Origin: Streptomyces sp. BK239
Lineage (GTDB): Bacteria > Actinomycetota > Actinomycetes > Streptomycetales > Streptomycetaceae
Reading direction: 5' to 3'
Assembly (NCBI RefSeq): GCF_004217285.1
Contig: NZ_SHKS01000006.1
Coordinates: forward strand, 434,001 to 498,000
Length of the DNA: 64,000 bases
Shown here: piece by piece, positions 34,269 through 43,244 of the stretch
Layout: each line of letters begins with the position of its first letter
Position numbering within the stretch: position 1 is the stretch's first letter
Notes under the pieces: model-generated
Told to the model about the DNA's origin: nothing
The model's database searches: none
The model's input: the letters and a program-made list of their open reading frames with translations, nothing else
Made by a program: the position numbers and the translations under genes

Positions 34269-35162
34269 ATGAGGAGCAACAACCCGGTCTTCTCGCGACG
34301 GGGGTTCAGCCGCGACAACGGCTACGCGGGCTTCAACGCCGCGCCGCAGGCCGGGGGTCCCGCTGGCGGTACGCAGCAGGGCAATCCTTACGCCCAGCCG
34401 GCCGGCAACCCGTACGCGCAGAACCCTTACGCCCAGCAGGATCTGCAGTACGGCGCCCCGCAGACCCCGGTCACCGCCCGCGGCGTGATGACCATGGACG
34501 ACGTGGTCGCGCGCACCGCCATGACCCTCGGCACGGTGGTCGTCACCGCCGTCCTGTCGTGGCTGCTGCTGCCGGTCGACGAGGCCAACCTCGGCAAGTC
34601 GTACGCCATCGGCGTCGGCGCCGGCCTGGTGGCCATGGTGCTGGCGCTGGTCCAGTCCTTCAAGCGCCGTCCCACGCCTGCGCTGATCCTGTCGTACGCC
34701 GCCTTCGAGGGCGTCTTCCTCGGCGTGATCTCCAGCGCGGTGTCCACGTACATCGCGGACGGCGTCGTCGCCCAGGCGGTCCTCGGCACCATGGCGGTCT
34801 TCGCCGGCGTGCTGGTGGCCTACAAGGCGGGCTGGATCCGCGTCAACCGCCGCTTCTACGGCTTCGTGATGGCGGCCGCGCTCGGCTTCGTGCTGCTGAT
34901 GGCCGTGAACATGCTGTTCGCCGTCTTCGGCGGCGGTGACGGTCTCGGCTTCCGCAGCGGCGCCCTCGGCATCGTCTTCGGCGTCATCGGCATCATCCTC
35001 GGCGCCTGCTTCCTCGCCCTCGACTTCAAGCAGGTCGAGGACGGCGTCGCCTACGGCGCCCCGCGCGAGGAGGCCTGGCTCGCGGCCTTCGGCCTGACGC
35101 TGACGCTGGTGTGGATCTACATGGAGTTCCTGCGGCTGCTGTCCATCCTGAACAGCGACTGA
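34269..35162 (+). CDS. Bax inhibitor-1/YccA family membrane protein
   Basis: A 297-residue protein. The ~70-residue cytosolic N-terminus is Gly/Gln/Tyr/Pro-rich with NPYAQ repeats. Seven hydrophobic spans follow between about 85 and 297, ending with ACFLALDFKQVEDGV and LVWIYMEFLRLL, the conserved end of the YccA/Bax1-I family (including the paired acidic residues in the last loops). Such proteins are thought to be pH-sensitive calcium leak channels. The ATG at 34269 has GGAGGAG 6 bp upstream; an upstream TTG in frame lacks a site. A perfect terminator follows. Confidence 0.88.
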   Translation: MRSNNPVFSRRGFSRDNGYAGFNAAPQAGGPAGGTQQGNPYAQPAGNPYAQNPYAQQDLQYGAPQTPVTARGVMTMDDVVARTAMTLGTVVVTAVLSWLLLPVDEANLGKSYAIGVGAGLVAMVLALVQSFKRRPTPALILSYAAFEGVFLGVISSAVSTYIADGVVAQAVLGTMAVFAGVLVAYKAGWIRVNRRFYGFVMAAALGFVLLMAVNMLFAVFGGGDGLGFRSGALGIVFGVIGIILGACFLALDFKQVEDGVAYGAPREEAWLAAFGLTLTLVWIYMEFLRLLSILNSD

Positions 35163-35184
35163 CGAACCCACCCCGAGAACGCAT

Positions 35185-35221
35185 GAGGCGCCCGGCCGGA
35201 GAATCTCCGGCCGGGCGCCTC
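35185..35221. terminator. Bidirectional terminator
   Basis: A perfect 17-bp stem, GAGGCGCCCGGCCGGAG and its complement, with loop AAT, between convergent genes. Confidence 0.9.
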
Positions 35222-35241
35222 GCGTTGGTGAGGGGCCGCTC

Positions 35242-35469
35242 TCAGAGCAGCTTGCGCGCCGCCCTCCTCAGGTCGTACTCATGGATGATCGCCTTGGCGT
35301 GGCCGTACGAGAGGTTGTGCTCGTAGCGCAGCCAGCTGACCTTCTCCTCGAAGCGGAGAGCGGGGCCTTCGTCGACGGTGCGCAACCAGTCGGCGACTTC
35401 ACGACCGGTGCAGTGGGGGATGCGGGCTAGCAGGTTGCGATGGGTCTCCTCGGAGAAGACTTGGGACAT
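35242..35469 (-). CDS. DUF4287 small protein
   Basis: A 75-residue soluble protein, SQVFSEETHRNLLARIP..., ending LSYGHAKAIIHEYDLRRAARKLL. The pattern matches DUF4287, in which a short helical domain carries a G-H-A/G-x-A motif (YGHAKAI). Function unknown. The ATG at 35469 has GGAGG 6 bp upstream on the minus strand, which decides against a longer in-frame form starting at 35553. Confidence 0.8.
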   Translation of the reverse strand: MSQVFSEETHRNLLARIPHCTGREVADWLRTVDEGPALRFEEKVSWLRYEHNLSYGHAKAIIHEYDLRRAARKLL

Positions 35470-35572
35470 CGGCGCCTCCGGTACGCATGGGTGTAAGCCG
35501 GTCCTACAGGTCACCGTGCCTGAGCGTTCGCCGGTTGGCAACAGTCGGGGCACAGGGCTGTACGCTCACCGC

Positions 35573-35884
35573 GTGGTTGATACGACGCCTTTGATCCGTG
35601 CGGTGGATCACTTTGCCGATCGTTTGCGGGCGGCGCCGCAGTCCCGGCTCCAGCGGGGCGCCGCCGCGGAGGCGCTGGCGCTGGCCAGGGAGCTGGCCCG
35701 CTGGACGCAACGCGTGGAGGAACCCGGCACACAGCCCCGCGAGATGCCCGACGCCGGCATGTTCGCCGCCGCCGACCAGATCACCGTCGCGGGCCACGAC
35801 CTGGCCGTCGCGCTGACGGACGCCGACGACATCGCGGAGGCGGTGCGGCTGGTGGAGGAGGCCCAGAAGCGGGCCGGCGTCTGA
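35573..35884 (+). CDS. Small hypothetical protein
   Basis: A 103-residue predicted all-helical, acidic protein (VDTTPLIRAVDHFADRLR ... ADDIAEAVRLVEEAQKRAG). I do not recognise the family. The codon pattern is clearly coding. GTG start without ribosome site; TACGCT (35561-35566) sits 6 bp before it, suggesting a leaderless transcript. It runs divergently from the DUF4287 gene and converges with the next gene, with only 11 bp between stops. Confidence 0.7.
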   Translation: MVDTTPLIRAVDHFADRLRAAPQSRLQRGAAAEALALARELARWTQRVEEPGTQPREMPDAGMFAAADQITVAGHDLAVALTDADDIAEAVRLVEEAQKRAGV

Positions 35885-35895
35885 GGAACGGTCGC

Positions 35896-36693
35896 TCAGA
35901 GGCTCGCTATGACCCGGTCCGCCAGGATGTAGATGCTCTCCCCGCCGCAGGCGAAGGTCAGCGTGTACGCGCCGGAGATGCCGGAGCCGCCCAGGAGGTA
36001 CGGGGTCTCGCCGGCCGCGAGGGCGGTGGAGAGTCGGTCCGCCGTCTCACGGTGTCCCGGGGTCATGCACAGCGTGGTGCCGTCGGCGAAGACGTACACG
36101 TCGAGGGTGCCCAGCGGGCCAGGGCGGACGTCGGTCAGCTCCGTGCGGGAGGCGGCCAGGTCCTCCAGCGCCGCGACCGTGCGCTCGTGGTCGTCGACGA
36201 CCGGCGACTGCACCGGGACGAAGTCCGGGTGGGACGGGTGACGGCGACGGGCCGCGGCCAGCTCGGCGGACTCCCCGGCGAACTCGTCGTTCTCCCCGGT
36301 CGGCTCGCTCACCGGTTCCAGGTGTTCCAGACCCACCAGGTCCGCCTGCCGGGGCAGGAACAGCTCGCTGTCGGGCAGGCCCAGCAGGGAGGGCGCGTCG
36401 GAGGCGTCACGGGCCTCCTGCGCGGCCCAGAACGCGCGCGCCTCGGCCAGCTCCCGCTCCCGCTCCTCCGCGAGCGCCTCGGCGACCGCGGCGCGTATCC
36501 CGTCCGTGTCCGCCGTGGTCCGCGCGGCCGGTACGAGCCCCTGCGTCCCTGCGGTGTTCCGGCCGTTCCCGGCGAGCTGGACGTGCAGGGCCGCGACCTC
36601 CCGGCGCAGTTGCAAGAGGGTGCGCAGGACGGCGACACCCACGGCGCCCGTGGCGGCCGTGGTGACCAGCAAGGCGATCGGCAAGGCGCTCAC
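35896..36693 (-). CDS. Membrane-anchored hypothetical protein
   Basis: A 265-residue protein with one N-terminal membrane span (about 4-24, PIALLVTTAATGAVGVAVLRT), a short coiled coil (LLQLRREVAALHVQL), an Ala/Glu-rich helix (AVAEALAEERERELAEARAFWA) and a linker. A folded C-terminal ~90 residues (LDVYVFADGTTLCMTPG ... YTLTFACGGESIYILADRVI) contain two cysteines. I do not recognise a named domain. ATG start. Probably a type II/N-in anchored protein with a cytosolic body. Confidence 0.7.
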   Translation of the reverse strand: MSALPIALLVTTAATGAVGVAVLRTLLQLRREVAALHVQLAGNGRNTAGTQGLVPAARTTADTDGIRAAVAEALAEERERELAEARAFWAAQEARDASDAPSLLGLPDSELFLPRQADLVGLEHLEPVSEPTGENDEFAGESAELAAARRRHPSHPDFVPVQSPVVDDHERTVAALEDLAASRTELTDVRPGPLGTLDVYVFADGTTLCMTPGHRETADRLSTALAAGETPYLLGGSGISGAYTLTFACGGESIYILADRVIASL

Positions 36694-36890
36694 TGACGTA
36701 CTCCCGGTTTCAAGTCGACCCCCGACTTCCTACATCAGCTTGAAGGGCGGACTATCCAGCTGTCAGTGCGTAACGTCACGAAACGGACAGGACTTTGGCC
36801 CGGCGCTCGTGGGTGAATCTGCTCTGAGCTGCGTAAATCCCTACGGCGAGGGAGATAGGTCACATCCTGGGGGAGATTGGATCACAGAAC

Positions 36891-36925
36891 GGCCCGGAAT
36901 CCAGGGGTTTCCCGGACTCCGGGCC
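36891..36925 (-). terminator. Terminator of the thiolase gene
   Basis: GGCCCGGA (36891-36898) pairs with TCCGGGCC (36918-36925), 50 bp beyond the thiolase stop on the minus strand. The remaining intergenic DNA (36694-36890) shows no gene. Confidence 0.6.
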
Positions 36926-36975
36926 ATCGGCTCACGGTGGGTGCCTCAGTGGCTACCCAGAGGTCGTCACGGTCC

Positions 36976-38193
36976 TCAGCTGAGGCGCTCGATGACCATC
37001 GCCATGCCCTGGCCGCCGCCGACGCACATCGTCTCCAGGCCGAACTGCTTGTCGTGGAACTGAAGGGAGTTGATGAGCGTGCCGGTGATGCGGGCGCCCG
37101 TCATGCCGAAGGGGTGGCCGACGGCGATGGCGCCGCCGTTGACGTTCAGCTTGTCCAGGTCGATGCCGAGGTCCCGGTAGGAGGGGATCACCTGGGCGGC
37201 GAAGGCCTCGTTGATCTCGACCAGGTCGATGTCGTCGATGGTGAGTCCGGCGCGGCGCAGGGCCTGCTGGGACGCCTCGACCGGGCCGAGGCCCATGATC
37301 TCGGGCGAGAGGCCGGAGACACCGGTCGACACGATGCGGGCGAGCGGGGTGAGGCCCAGCTCGCGGGCCTTGGTGTCGCTCATGACGACGACCGCGGCGG
37401 CGCCGTCGTTGAGGGGGCAGCAGTTGCCGGCGGTGACCAGGCCGTCGGGGCGGAACACCGGCTTCAGGCCCTGGACGCCTTCGAGGGTGACGCCGGCGCG
37501 CGGACCGTCGTCCTGGCTGACGACCGTGCCGTCGGGCAGCGTCACCGGGGTGATCTCGCGCGCCCAGAAGCCGTTCTTGATGGCTTCCTCGGCGAGGTTC
37601 TGGGAGCGGACGCCGAACTCGTCCATGTCCTGGCGGGTGACGCCCTTGGCGCGGGCGAGGTTCTCCGCGGTCTGGCCCATCGCGATGTACGGGTCGGGCA
37701 GCAGGCCGTCCTCGCGCGGGTCGTGCCAGGAGGTGCCCTCCTGCTGCGCGGTCGCCTCCGTGCGGGCCTCGGCCTCGGCGAAGAGGGGGTTGTGGGTGCC
37801 CGGCATGTCGGAGGTGCCGTGGGCGTAGCTGGAGACCATCTCGACGCCGGCCGAGATGAAGACGTCGCCCTCGCCGGCCTTGATGGCGTGCAGGGCCATG
37901 CGGCTGGTCTGCAGCGAGGAGGAACAGTAGCGGGTGATCGTGCAGCCGGGCAGGTGGTCCATGCCCATCTGCACGGCGACGATCCGGCCCAGGTTGTGGC
38001 CCTGCTGGCCGCCGGGGAGGCCGCAGCCGAGCATCAGGTCGTCGATGTCCCTCGGGTCCAGCTCCGGGATCTTGGCGAGCGCCGCCTGGATGATCGTGGC
38101 GGTGAGGTCGTCCGGGCGCAGGTCCTTGAGGGAGCCCTTGACGGCGCGGCCGATGGGGGAGCGGGCGGTCGAGACGATGACGGCTTCGGGCAT
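36976..38193 (-). CDS. Acetyl-CoA C-acetyltransferase (thiolase)
   Basis: A 405-residue thiolase. Nucleophilic Cys90 in ITRYCSSSLQT, VEINEAFAAQ, the catalytic His in GGAIAVGHPFGMTGAR and the second Cys (about 390) in MCVGGGQGMAMV. It either condenses two acetyl-CoA or cleaves 3-ketoacyl-CoA. I prefer the ATG at 38193 because TGGAG is 5 bp upstream; a GTG one codon earlier is possible. It stands alone without other beta-oxidation genes. The promoter region includes TACTAAGCGCTTGCTTGG (38305-38322), a partial dyad of the kind bound by TetR-type repressors. Confidence 0.93.
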   Translation of the reverse strand: MPEAVIVSTARSPIGRAVKGSLKDLRPDDLTATIIQAALAKIPELDPRDIDDLMLGCGLPGGQQGHNLGRIVAVQMGMDHLPGCTITRYCSSSLQTSRMALHAIKAGEGDVFISAGVEMVSSYAHGTSDMPGTHNPLFAEAEARTEATAQQEGTSWHDPREDGLLPDPYIAMGQTAENLARAKGVTRQDMDEFGVRSQNLAEEAIKNGFWAREITPVTLPDGTVVSQDDGPRAGVTLEGVQGLKPVFRPDGLVTAGNCCPLNDGAAAVVVMSDTKARELGLTPLARIVSTGVSGLSPEIMGLGPVEASQQALRRAGLTIDDIDLVEINEAFAAQVIPSYRDLGIDLDKLNVNGGAIAVGHPFGMTGARITGTLINSLQFHDKQFGLETMCVGGGQGMAMVIERLS

Positions 38194-38344
38194 CACGGCT
38201 CCATTGGCATGCGGGGGTTCTTCGTACCGGTTGGCTGATTGGGAAGTTACCGGTACGTATGGCCTGGGTCACGGGGATGCCGGTGTGACCCTGACCGCAA
38301 TTTACTAAGCGCTTGCTTGGGCCTCCGGCGGTGAGCCGAAGAGG

Positions 38345-38680
38345 GTGCGGGTGGGTGGGGGTTCACGTCCCTGGGGGCTGCGCCCCCAGACCCCCGTCGG
38401 CCCGAAGGGCCTCGTCCTCAAACGCCGGACGGGCTGGAGGCGCGGGCCTACCGGCTGGATCGGTCCCGCCTTTCTCCCGAGCGAGTCGGGTGGTGGGTGG
38501 GCATAGGTCGGGGGTCTGGGGGCCGAGCCCCAGGGGGTGGCAGGGCCTGGCCCCGGGGGTGGCAGGGCCGAGCCCCCGGGGGGAGGCAGGGTCGAGCCCC
38601 CAGGGGTGGCAGGGCTGAGTCCCGAGGGTGGCAGGGCCGAGCCCCCCCGGGGGCGGCAGGGCCGAGCCCCCGGGGGGTCG
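38345..38680. repeat. Streptomyces dispersed intergenic repeat and GGGGCCGAGCCCC array
   Basis: No gene is seen. CTGGGGGCTGCGCCCCCAG followed by ACCCCCG and CTCAAACGCCGGACGGGCTG (about 38373-38440) is a sequence I recognise as widely dispersed between Streptomyces genes. From about 38515 a short unit (GGTGGCAGGGCCGAGCCCCC) repeats about seven times to 38680. CCGAGCGAGTCGGG at 38477 matches the module in the 26.7-27.3 kb array. Confidence 0.8.
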
Positions 38681-39709
38681 TCACGGGGACGGGGTGGCTG
38701 GGGTGGGTTCCGGTTCGGGGACCCTGCGGCGGCGGCGTCGCTTCAGCAGGGCCCACGGCCCTCGCGGACCCGTCGGCATTGCCGCCGTGACCTCGGTGCC
38801 GGCCTCCGCCGCGGCCTCCGCCGCGGCCCGGGCCACCGGCAGGAAACCCTCGCGGCGGAAGGCGTCCGGCCGCTCCTCCTCCGCCGGCCACAGCCCCAGC
38901 GCCGCACAGACCGTAGGCAGCACCGCCATCGCCGCCGTGGCGTACCCCTCCGCCGAGGGGTGGTAGTGGTCCGGCCCGAACAACTCCCGCGGGTTCGCCT
39001 CGAACTCCGGCCCCAGCAGGTCGCCCAGCGACACCGTGCGCCCGCCCTGCTCGATCACGCCGATCGTCTGGGCCGCCGCCAGCTGGCGGGAGGCGCGCCG
39101 GGCCAGCCAGCGCAGGGGCTGCCCGACCGGCTCGATCGTGCCCAGGTCGGGACAGGTGCCGACGACCACCTCCGCACCGGCGGTGCGCAGCCGCCGTACC
39201 GCCGCGGACAGGTGCCGTACCGAACGGGTGGGCGGCATGCGCTGGGTGACGTCGTTCGCGCCGATCATGATCACGCACACGTCGGGCACCCGGCCCGCGT
39301 TGCCGAGGACCGCCGCGACCTGCCGGTCGAGATCGTCGGACTGGGCGCCGGGCAGCGCCACGTTGCGCAGCTTCACCGGCCGCTCCGCCACCGCCGCCAG
39401 CCCCGACGCCAGCAGCGCCCCCGGCGTCTGCCCCGCCCGGTGGACGCCCTGTCCCGCCGCCGTGGAGTCGCCGAGCAGCGTCAGCCGCAGCGCCTCCTCG
39501 CCGGGGACCGCGTACGCCCTGCCGTACAGACCGTCCGCGTGCGGAACACGCGGATGCGCCCCGTTGCCGTTCACATGGCGTCGCGCCAACTGCGCCTCCG
39601 CCAGCAGCAGCCCGACCACCGCCGCGCCGGCCAGACCGATCCCGCCTCCGCCGTAGGCCGCGCCGGCCGCGATGCGCCGGGCCACCCTTGCCCTGGACAT
39701 GCTCGTCAT
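38681..39709 (-). CDS. SGNH/GDSL hydrolase, membrane-anchored
   Basis: A 342-residue protein with an N-terminal Gly/Ala-rich span (about 13-37) and an extracytoplasmic SGNH esterase domain. Block I LTLLGDSTAAGQG (nucleophile Ser about 82), block II Gly in NVALPGAQSDDL, block III VIMIGANDVTQ with Asn, and block V PDHYHPSAEGY with the Asp-His pair. The C-terminus is Arg-rich then Pro-rich (RRRRRRVPEPEPTP). The ATG at 39709 has AGGAGG 12 bp upstream, a slightly long gap. Substrate unknown; lipid, acetyl-sugar or wall ester cleavage are all possible. Confidence 0.85.
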   Translation of the reverse strand: MTSMSRARVARRIAAGAAYGGGGIGLAGAAVVGLLLAEAQLARRHVNGNGAHPRVPHADGLYGRAYAVPGEEALRLTLLGDSTAAGQGVHRAGQTPGALLASGLAAVAERPVKLRNVALPGAQSDDLDRQVAAVLGNAGRVPDVCVIMIGANDVTQRMPPTRSVRHLSAAVRRLRTAGAEVVVGTCPDLGTIEPVGQPLRWLARRASRQLAAAQTIGVIEQGGRTVSLGDLLGPEFEANPRELFGPDHYHPSAEGYATAAMAVLPTVCAALGLWPAEEERPDAFRREGFLPVARAAAEAAAEAGTEVTAAMPTGPRGPWALLKRRRRRRVPEPEPTPATPSP

Positions 39710-39857
39710 GCCTCGACGCCACCTCCTCGTGTCCGTACACCCACTCCTTGCCCCGTACGGACCGTCGGCCAATCTCGACGGTGAGTGAACGTGCGGAGCA
39801 CGCCTTAGGCTGGCGGGACCACTTCGACACAGTCTTTGCAAGCAACCGGAGACAACG

Positions 39858-41246
39858 GTGCATTTCCACGACTCGATGATCAGCCTCGTCGGCAACACCC
39901 CGCTGGTCAGGCTCAACAACGTCACCAAGGGCATCCAGGCCACCGTCCTGGCCAAGGTGGAGTACTTCAACCCCGGCGGCTCCGTGAAGGACCGCATCGC
40001 GCTGCGCATGATCGAGGCGGCCGAACAGAGCGGAGAGCTCAAGCCCGGGGGGACCATCGTCGAGCCGACCAGCGGCAACACCGGCGTGGGGCTGGCCATC
40101 GTGGCCCAGCAGAAGGGGTACAAGTGCATCTTCGTGTGCCCCGACAAGGTGAGCACCGACAAGATCAACGTACTGCGCGCCTACGGCGCCGAGGTCGTCG
40201 TCTGCCCCACCGCCGTCGACCCCGAGCACCCGGACTCGTACTACAACGTCTCCGACCGGCTGGTGCGTGAGACGCCGGGCGCGTGGAAGCCCGACCAGTA
40301 CTCCAACGCCAACAATCCGCTCTCCCACTACCACTCCACCGGCCCGGAGCTCTGGGAGCAGACCGAGGGGCGGATCACCCACTTCGTGGCCGGCGTCGGC
40401 ACGGGCGGCACCATCTCCGGCACCGGCCGCTACCTGAAGGAAGCCAGCGACGGCAAGGTCAAGGTCGTCGGCGCGGACCCCGAGGGCTCCGTCTACTCGG
40501 GCGGCTCCGGGCGGCCGTACCTCGTCGAGGGCGTCGGTGAGGACTTCTGGCCGACCGCCTACGACCGGACCGTCGCCGACGAGATCGTGCCCGTGTCCGA
40601 CAAGGACTCCTTCCAGATGACGCGCCGTCTGGCCAAGGAGGAGGGGCTGCTCGTCGGCGGTTCCTGCGGCATGGCCGTCGTCGCCGCGCTCCGGGTCGCC
40701 GAACGGCTCGGCCCCGACGACGTGGTCGTCGTCCTGCTGCCCGACAGCGGCCGCGGCTACCTGAGCAAGATCTTCAACGACGAGTGGATGGCGGACTACG
40801 GCTTCCTCGAGGACGAGGGCCCCAGCGCCCGCGTCGCCGACGTCCTCAACGACAAGGTGCACGGCGCCATGCCCTCCCTCGTGCACATGCACCCCGACGA
40901 GACGGTCGGCCAGGCCATCGAGGTGCTGCGCGAGTACGGCGTCTCGCAGATGCCCGTCGTCAAGCCCGGCGCCGGTCACCCGGACGTCATGGCCGCCGAG
41001 GTCGTCGGCTCTGTCGTCGAACGCGAGCTGCTGGACGCCCTGTTCAGCAAGAAGGCCTCGCTCGAGGACCCGCTGGAGAAGCACATGTCGGCCCCGCTGC
41101 CGCAGGTCGGCTCCGGTGAGCCGGTCGGCGACCTGATGACCGTGCTGGGCTCGGCGGACGCGGCGATCGTCCTCGTGGAGGGCAAGCCCACCGGCGTCGT
41201 CAGCCGCCAGGACCTGCTGGCCTTCCTGGCCAAGGGCGGCAAGTGA
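39858..41246 (+). CDS. cbs: Cystathionine beta-synthase
   Basis: A 462-residue PLP enzyme that joins homocysteine and serine to cystathionine (reverse transsulfuration). PLP lysine K44 in NPGGSVKDRIA, phosphate-binding PTSGNTGVGLA, and the glycine loop GVGTGGTISGTGRYL. Two CBS domains follow (about 335-460; VLREYGVSQMPVV and ...GVVSRQDLLAFL). It lacks the heme-binding N-terminus of animal CBS. Some relatives act as cysteine synthases. GTG start with CGGAGA upstream; TAGGCT at 39806-39811 is a likely -10. A hairpin terminator follows at 41249. Confidence 0.92.
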   Translation: MHFHDSMISLVGNTPLVRLNNVTKGIQATVLAKVEYFNPGGSVKDRIALRMIEAAEQSGELKPGGTIVEPTSGNTGVGLAIVAQQKGYKCIFVCPDKVSTDKINVLRAYGAEVVVCPTAVDPEHPDSYYNVSDRLVRETPGAWKPDQYSNANNPLSHYHSTGPELWEQTEGRITHFVAGVGTGGTISGTGRYLKEASDGKVKVVGADPEGSVYSGGSGRPYLVEGVGEDFWPTAYDRTVADEIVPVSDKDSFQMTRRLAKEEGLLVGGSCGMAVVAALRVAERLGPDDVVVVLLPDSGRGYLSKIFNDEWMADYGFLEDEGPSARVADVLNDKVHGAMPSLVHMHPDETVGQAIEVLREYGVSQMPVVKPGAGHPDVMAAEVVGSVVERELLDALFSKKASLEDPLEKHMSAPLPQVGSGEPVGDLMTVLGSADAAIVLVEGKPTGVVSRQDLLAFLAKGGK

Positions 41247-41248
41247 CG

Positions 41249-41290
41249 GCGAACGTCCGTTGAACCGCCGGTGCCGCGGCGGACGTTCGC
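41249..41290 (+). terminator. Terminator of cbs
   Basis: GCGAACGTCCG (41249-41259) pairs perfectly with CGGACGTTCGC (41280-41290); the 20-nt loop can form an inner CCGCCGG/CCGCGGCGG structure. Confidence 0.7.
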
Positions 41291-41543
41291 GTTCATTCGC
41301 CGAACCGGCGGACTTCGCGGAAGTGGTACGAGCGCGTCACGTCCGCGCAGCACACGCTTAACACGCGTCCGGCACATTGGTGGGTGTCGGCAGGGCGGCG
41401 GAGGTACCTCCCAGGTGCGGAGCACCGGGAGAGCTCCGGCCCCGGCCGGCACCCGAACGGCGTCAAGGACCTCCGGAGCGGCTCCCGGACCTCCATGGAC
41501 GCCACGGACGCGGGGGCCCGGCCCGACCCGGCCCGCGTCCCTC

Positions 41544-41595
41544 GCGGGGACCGCCGTCGTCCCGCCCCCCGATACGGGGGTGCGGCGGTCCCCGC
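41544..41595. terminator. Long hairpin downstream of the minus-strand membrane gene
   Basis: GCGGGGACCGCCG (41544-41556) pairs with CGGCGGTCCCCGC (41583-41595), with an inner CCCCC/GGGGG stem. It is 29 bp past the stop of the gene at 41624. The rest of 41291-41543 shows no gene. Confidence 0.7.
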
Positions 41596-41623
41596 GCACA
41601 CCTCTCACGAGCCCGCGGCTCGC

Positions 41624-42052
41624 TCAGTCCTCCCAGCCGCCCTCGCGCGACCTGCCGCGCAGGCGCCCGCCGAACAGGCTCGGATCGGCGCGGACGGCCT
41701 GGACCACGTTGACGCCCACGATGCCCGCCCAGGTGACGATCAGGCCCGGCAGGTCGGCGTGGGCCGTGCCGATCGCGGACAGCGGGATCGCCAGCACCAG
41801 CGAGACGATGCCGAAGCCGAAACGCTCACCCCAGGAGTCCCGCTCCTCGGCTGCCCGACCGCCCCGGGCCGTCGCCACCTGCTGCTCCGCGAACTGACGG
41901 CGCACCCGGCGCTCGACCGCGCCGTCGATCCGCAGGTCCACCTTCTCCAGGAACGAGTCCACCAGCGCCGACTCGTACTCCTCCCCCAGCTCCCTGCGCG
42001 CTTTGAGGGCGGCGTCGAGCTCCTTCTTCAGCTCGGTGTCCTGTGCGTCCAT
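41624..42052 (-). CDS. Coiled-coil membrane protein, function unknown
   Basis: A 142-residue protein. The N-terminal half is charged and helical (DAQDTELKKELDAALKARREL ... VERRVRRQFAEQQVA). Two membrane spans follow, about 85-103 (GFGIVSLVLAIPLSAIGTA) and about 107-124 (LPGLIVTWAGIVGVNVVQAV), then a short basic tail. I do not recognise a named family. The ATG at 42052 has GGGAG about 7 bp upstream; a longer form from 42073 lacks a site. Confidence 0.7.
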   Translation of the reverse strand: MDAQDTELKKELDAALKARRELGEEYESALVDSFLEKVDLRIDGAVERRVRRQFAEQQVATARGGRAAEERDSWGERFGFGIVSLVLAIPLSAIGTAHADLPGLIVTWAGIVGVNVVQAVRADPSLFGGRLRGRSREGGWED

Positions 42053-42235
42053 GCTGGTCTCCCGTCCCGTCATGCCTCAACGGTAGGAACGGGCCGTGCC
42101 GGTGGCACTGGGGCTGCCCCCCGTCTTCGCCAGAAGCGGGCGGGAGCACCGGCGTCCGTCGCCTTGCCTGGCTGTATAGCGTCATGCAGAGTTCTGGGTG
42201 AGTGAATAGACGACCGGGTGCGGAGGGGGAGCGGC

Positions 42236-43114
42236 ATGGGCGAGGGCGGCGGCGCGGACCGGGGGACGGGAGGCGGCATGGGGGAGAGTCCCGCAGGGCG
42301 GCTCCAGGCGCTGTTCGAGGGGCACCGGCTGACCCCGACCCAGCGGCGCATCGCGCACAGCATGGTGCGGCGCGCCGCCGACGTGCCGTTCCTGTCCAGC
42401 GTCGAGCTGGCCGAGCTGGCCGGGGTCAGCCAGCCCTCCGTCACCCGCTTCGCGGTCGCCCTCGGATTCGACGGCTACCCCGCCCTGCGCAGGCACCTGC
42501 GCGAGGTCGCGCCCGCCGAACAGCCCGTGGGCGGCGTCCCGTACAACGAGTACCAGCAGGCGGTCGAGGCCGAGATCGAGAACCTGCGGCACCTCGCGCA
42601 GGTGCTCGCCGACCCGAGGCCGGTGGAGCGGGCAGGGCGGCTCCTCGCCGCCTCACGGCCGCTGCCGGTGCTCGGCCTGCGCGCCGCCGCCGCCCAGGCC
42701 CACGGCTTCGCCTACTTCGCCGCCAAGGTCCACCCGGACGTACGGCTGCTGCACGAGGGCGGCACCATGCTGCACGACCGGGTCGACGCGGCCGTGCACG
42801 CGGGCGCCACCGCCCTGCTCTGCTTCGCGCTGCCGCGCCACCCCCGCGAGGTCGTCGACGCCCTCGCCTACGCCAAGGAGGCGGGGCTGACCGTGGTGAC
42901 GGTCGCCGACTCCGCCTTCGCGCCCGTCGCCAAGGTCTCCGACCTGCTGCTGCCGGCCGCCGTCGGCACCGGCCTCGCCTTCGACACGGCGTGCGCGCCG
43001 ATGCTGCTCGGGCGGGTGCTGCTGGAGGCGATGTGCGACGGCCTGCCGGAGGCCCAGGCCCGGCTGGAGGAGTTCGACGCCGGGGCGGCGGCGCGGGGGC
43101 TGTTCGTGGACTGA
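42236..43114 (+). CDS. RpiR/MurR-family transcriptional regulator
   Basis: A 292-residue repressor-type protein. The N-terminal helix-turn-helix of the RpiR type (LTPTQRRIAHSMVRRAADV ... SSVELAELAGVSQPSVTRFAVALGFDGYP, about 25-85) is followed by a SIS sugar-phosphate-binding domain (about 125-270, VLGLRAAAAQAHGFAYF). ATG with GGAGGGGGAGC upstream. TGAATAG at 42203-42209 in its own promoter also forms half of the inverted repeat at the hutU promoter 4 kb away, which hints that this protein could control hut. The effector is unknown. Confidence 0.87.
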   Translation: MGEGGGADRGTGGGMGESPAGRLQALFEGHRLTPTQRRIAHSMVRRAADVPFLSSVELAELAGVSQPSVTRFAVALGFDGYPALRRHLREVAPAEQPVGGVPYNEYQQAVEAEIENLRHLAQVLADPRPVERAGRLLAASRPLPVLGLRAAAAQAHGFAYFAAKVHPDVRLLHEGGTMLHDRVDAAVHAGATALLCFALPRHPREVVDALAYAKEAGLTVVTVADSAFAPVAKVSDLLLPAAVGTGLAFDTACAPMLLGRVLLEAMCDGLPEAQARLEEFDAGAAARGLFVD

Positions 43115-43244
43115 CGGCATCACCCGGCCGTCCTGGACTGACGAACCGGCCCCGTCGTTCTCATGTCCGTCTCACGTTCCCTCGCTACCGTGCTCGACCA
43201 GCGTCATGCGTAAGGGAGTTGTCGAGGCGACGAGGAGGCGGGAC

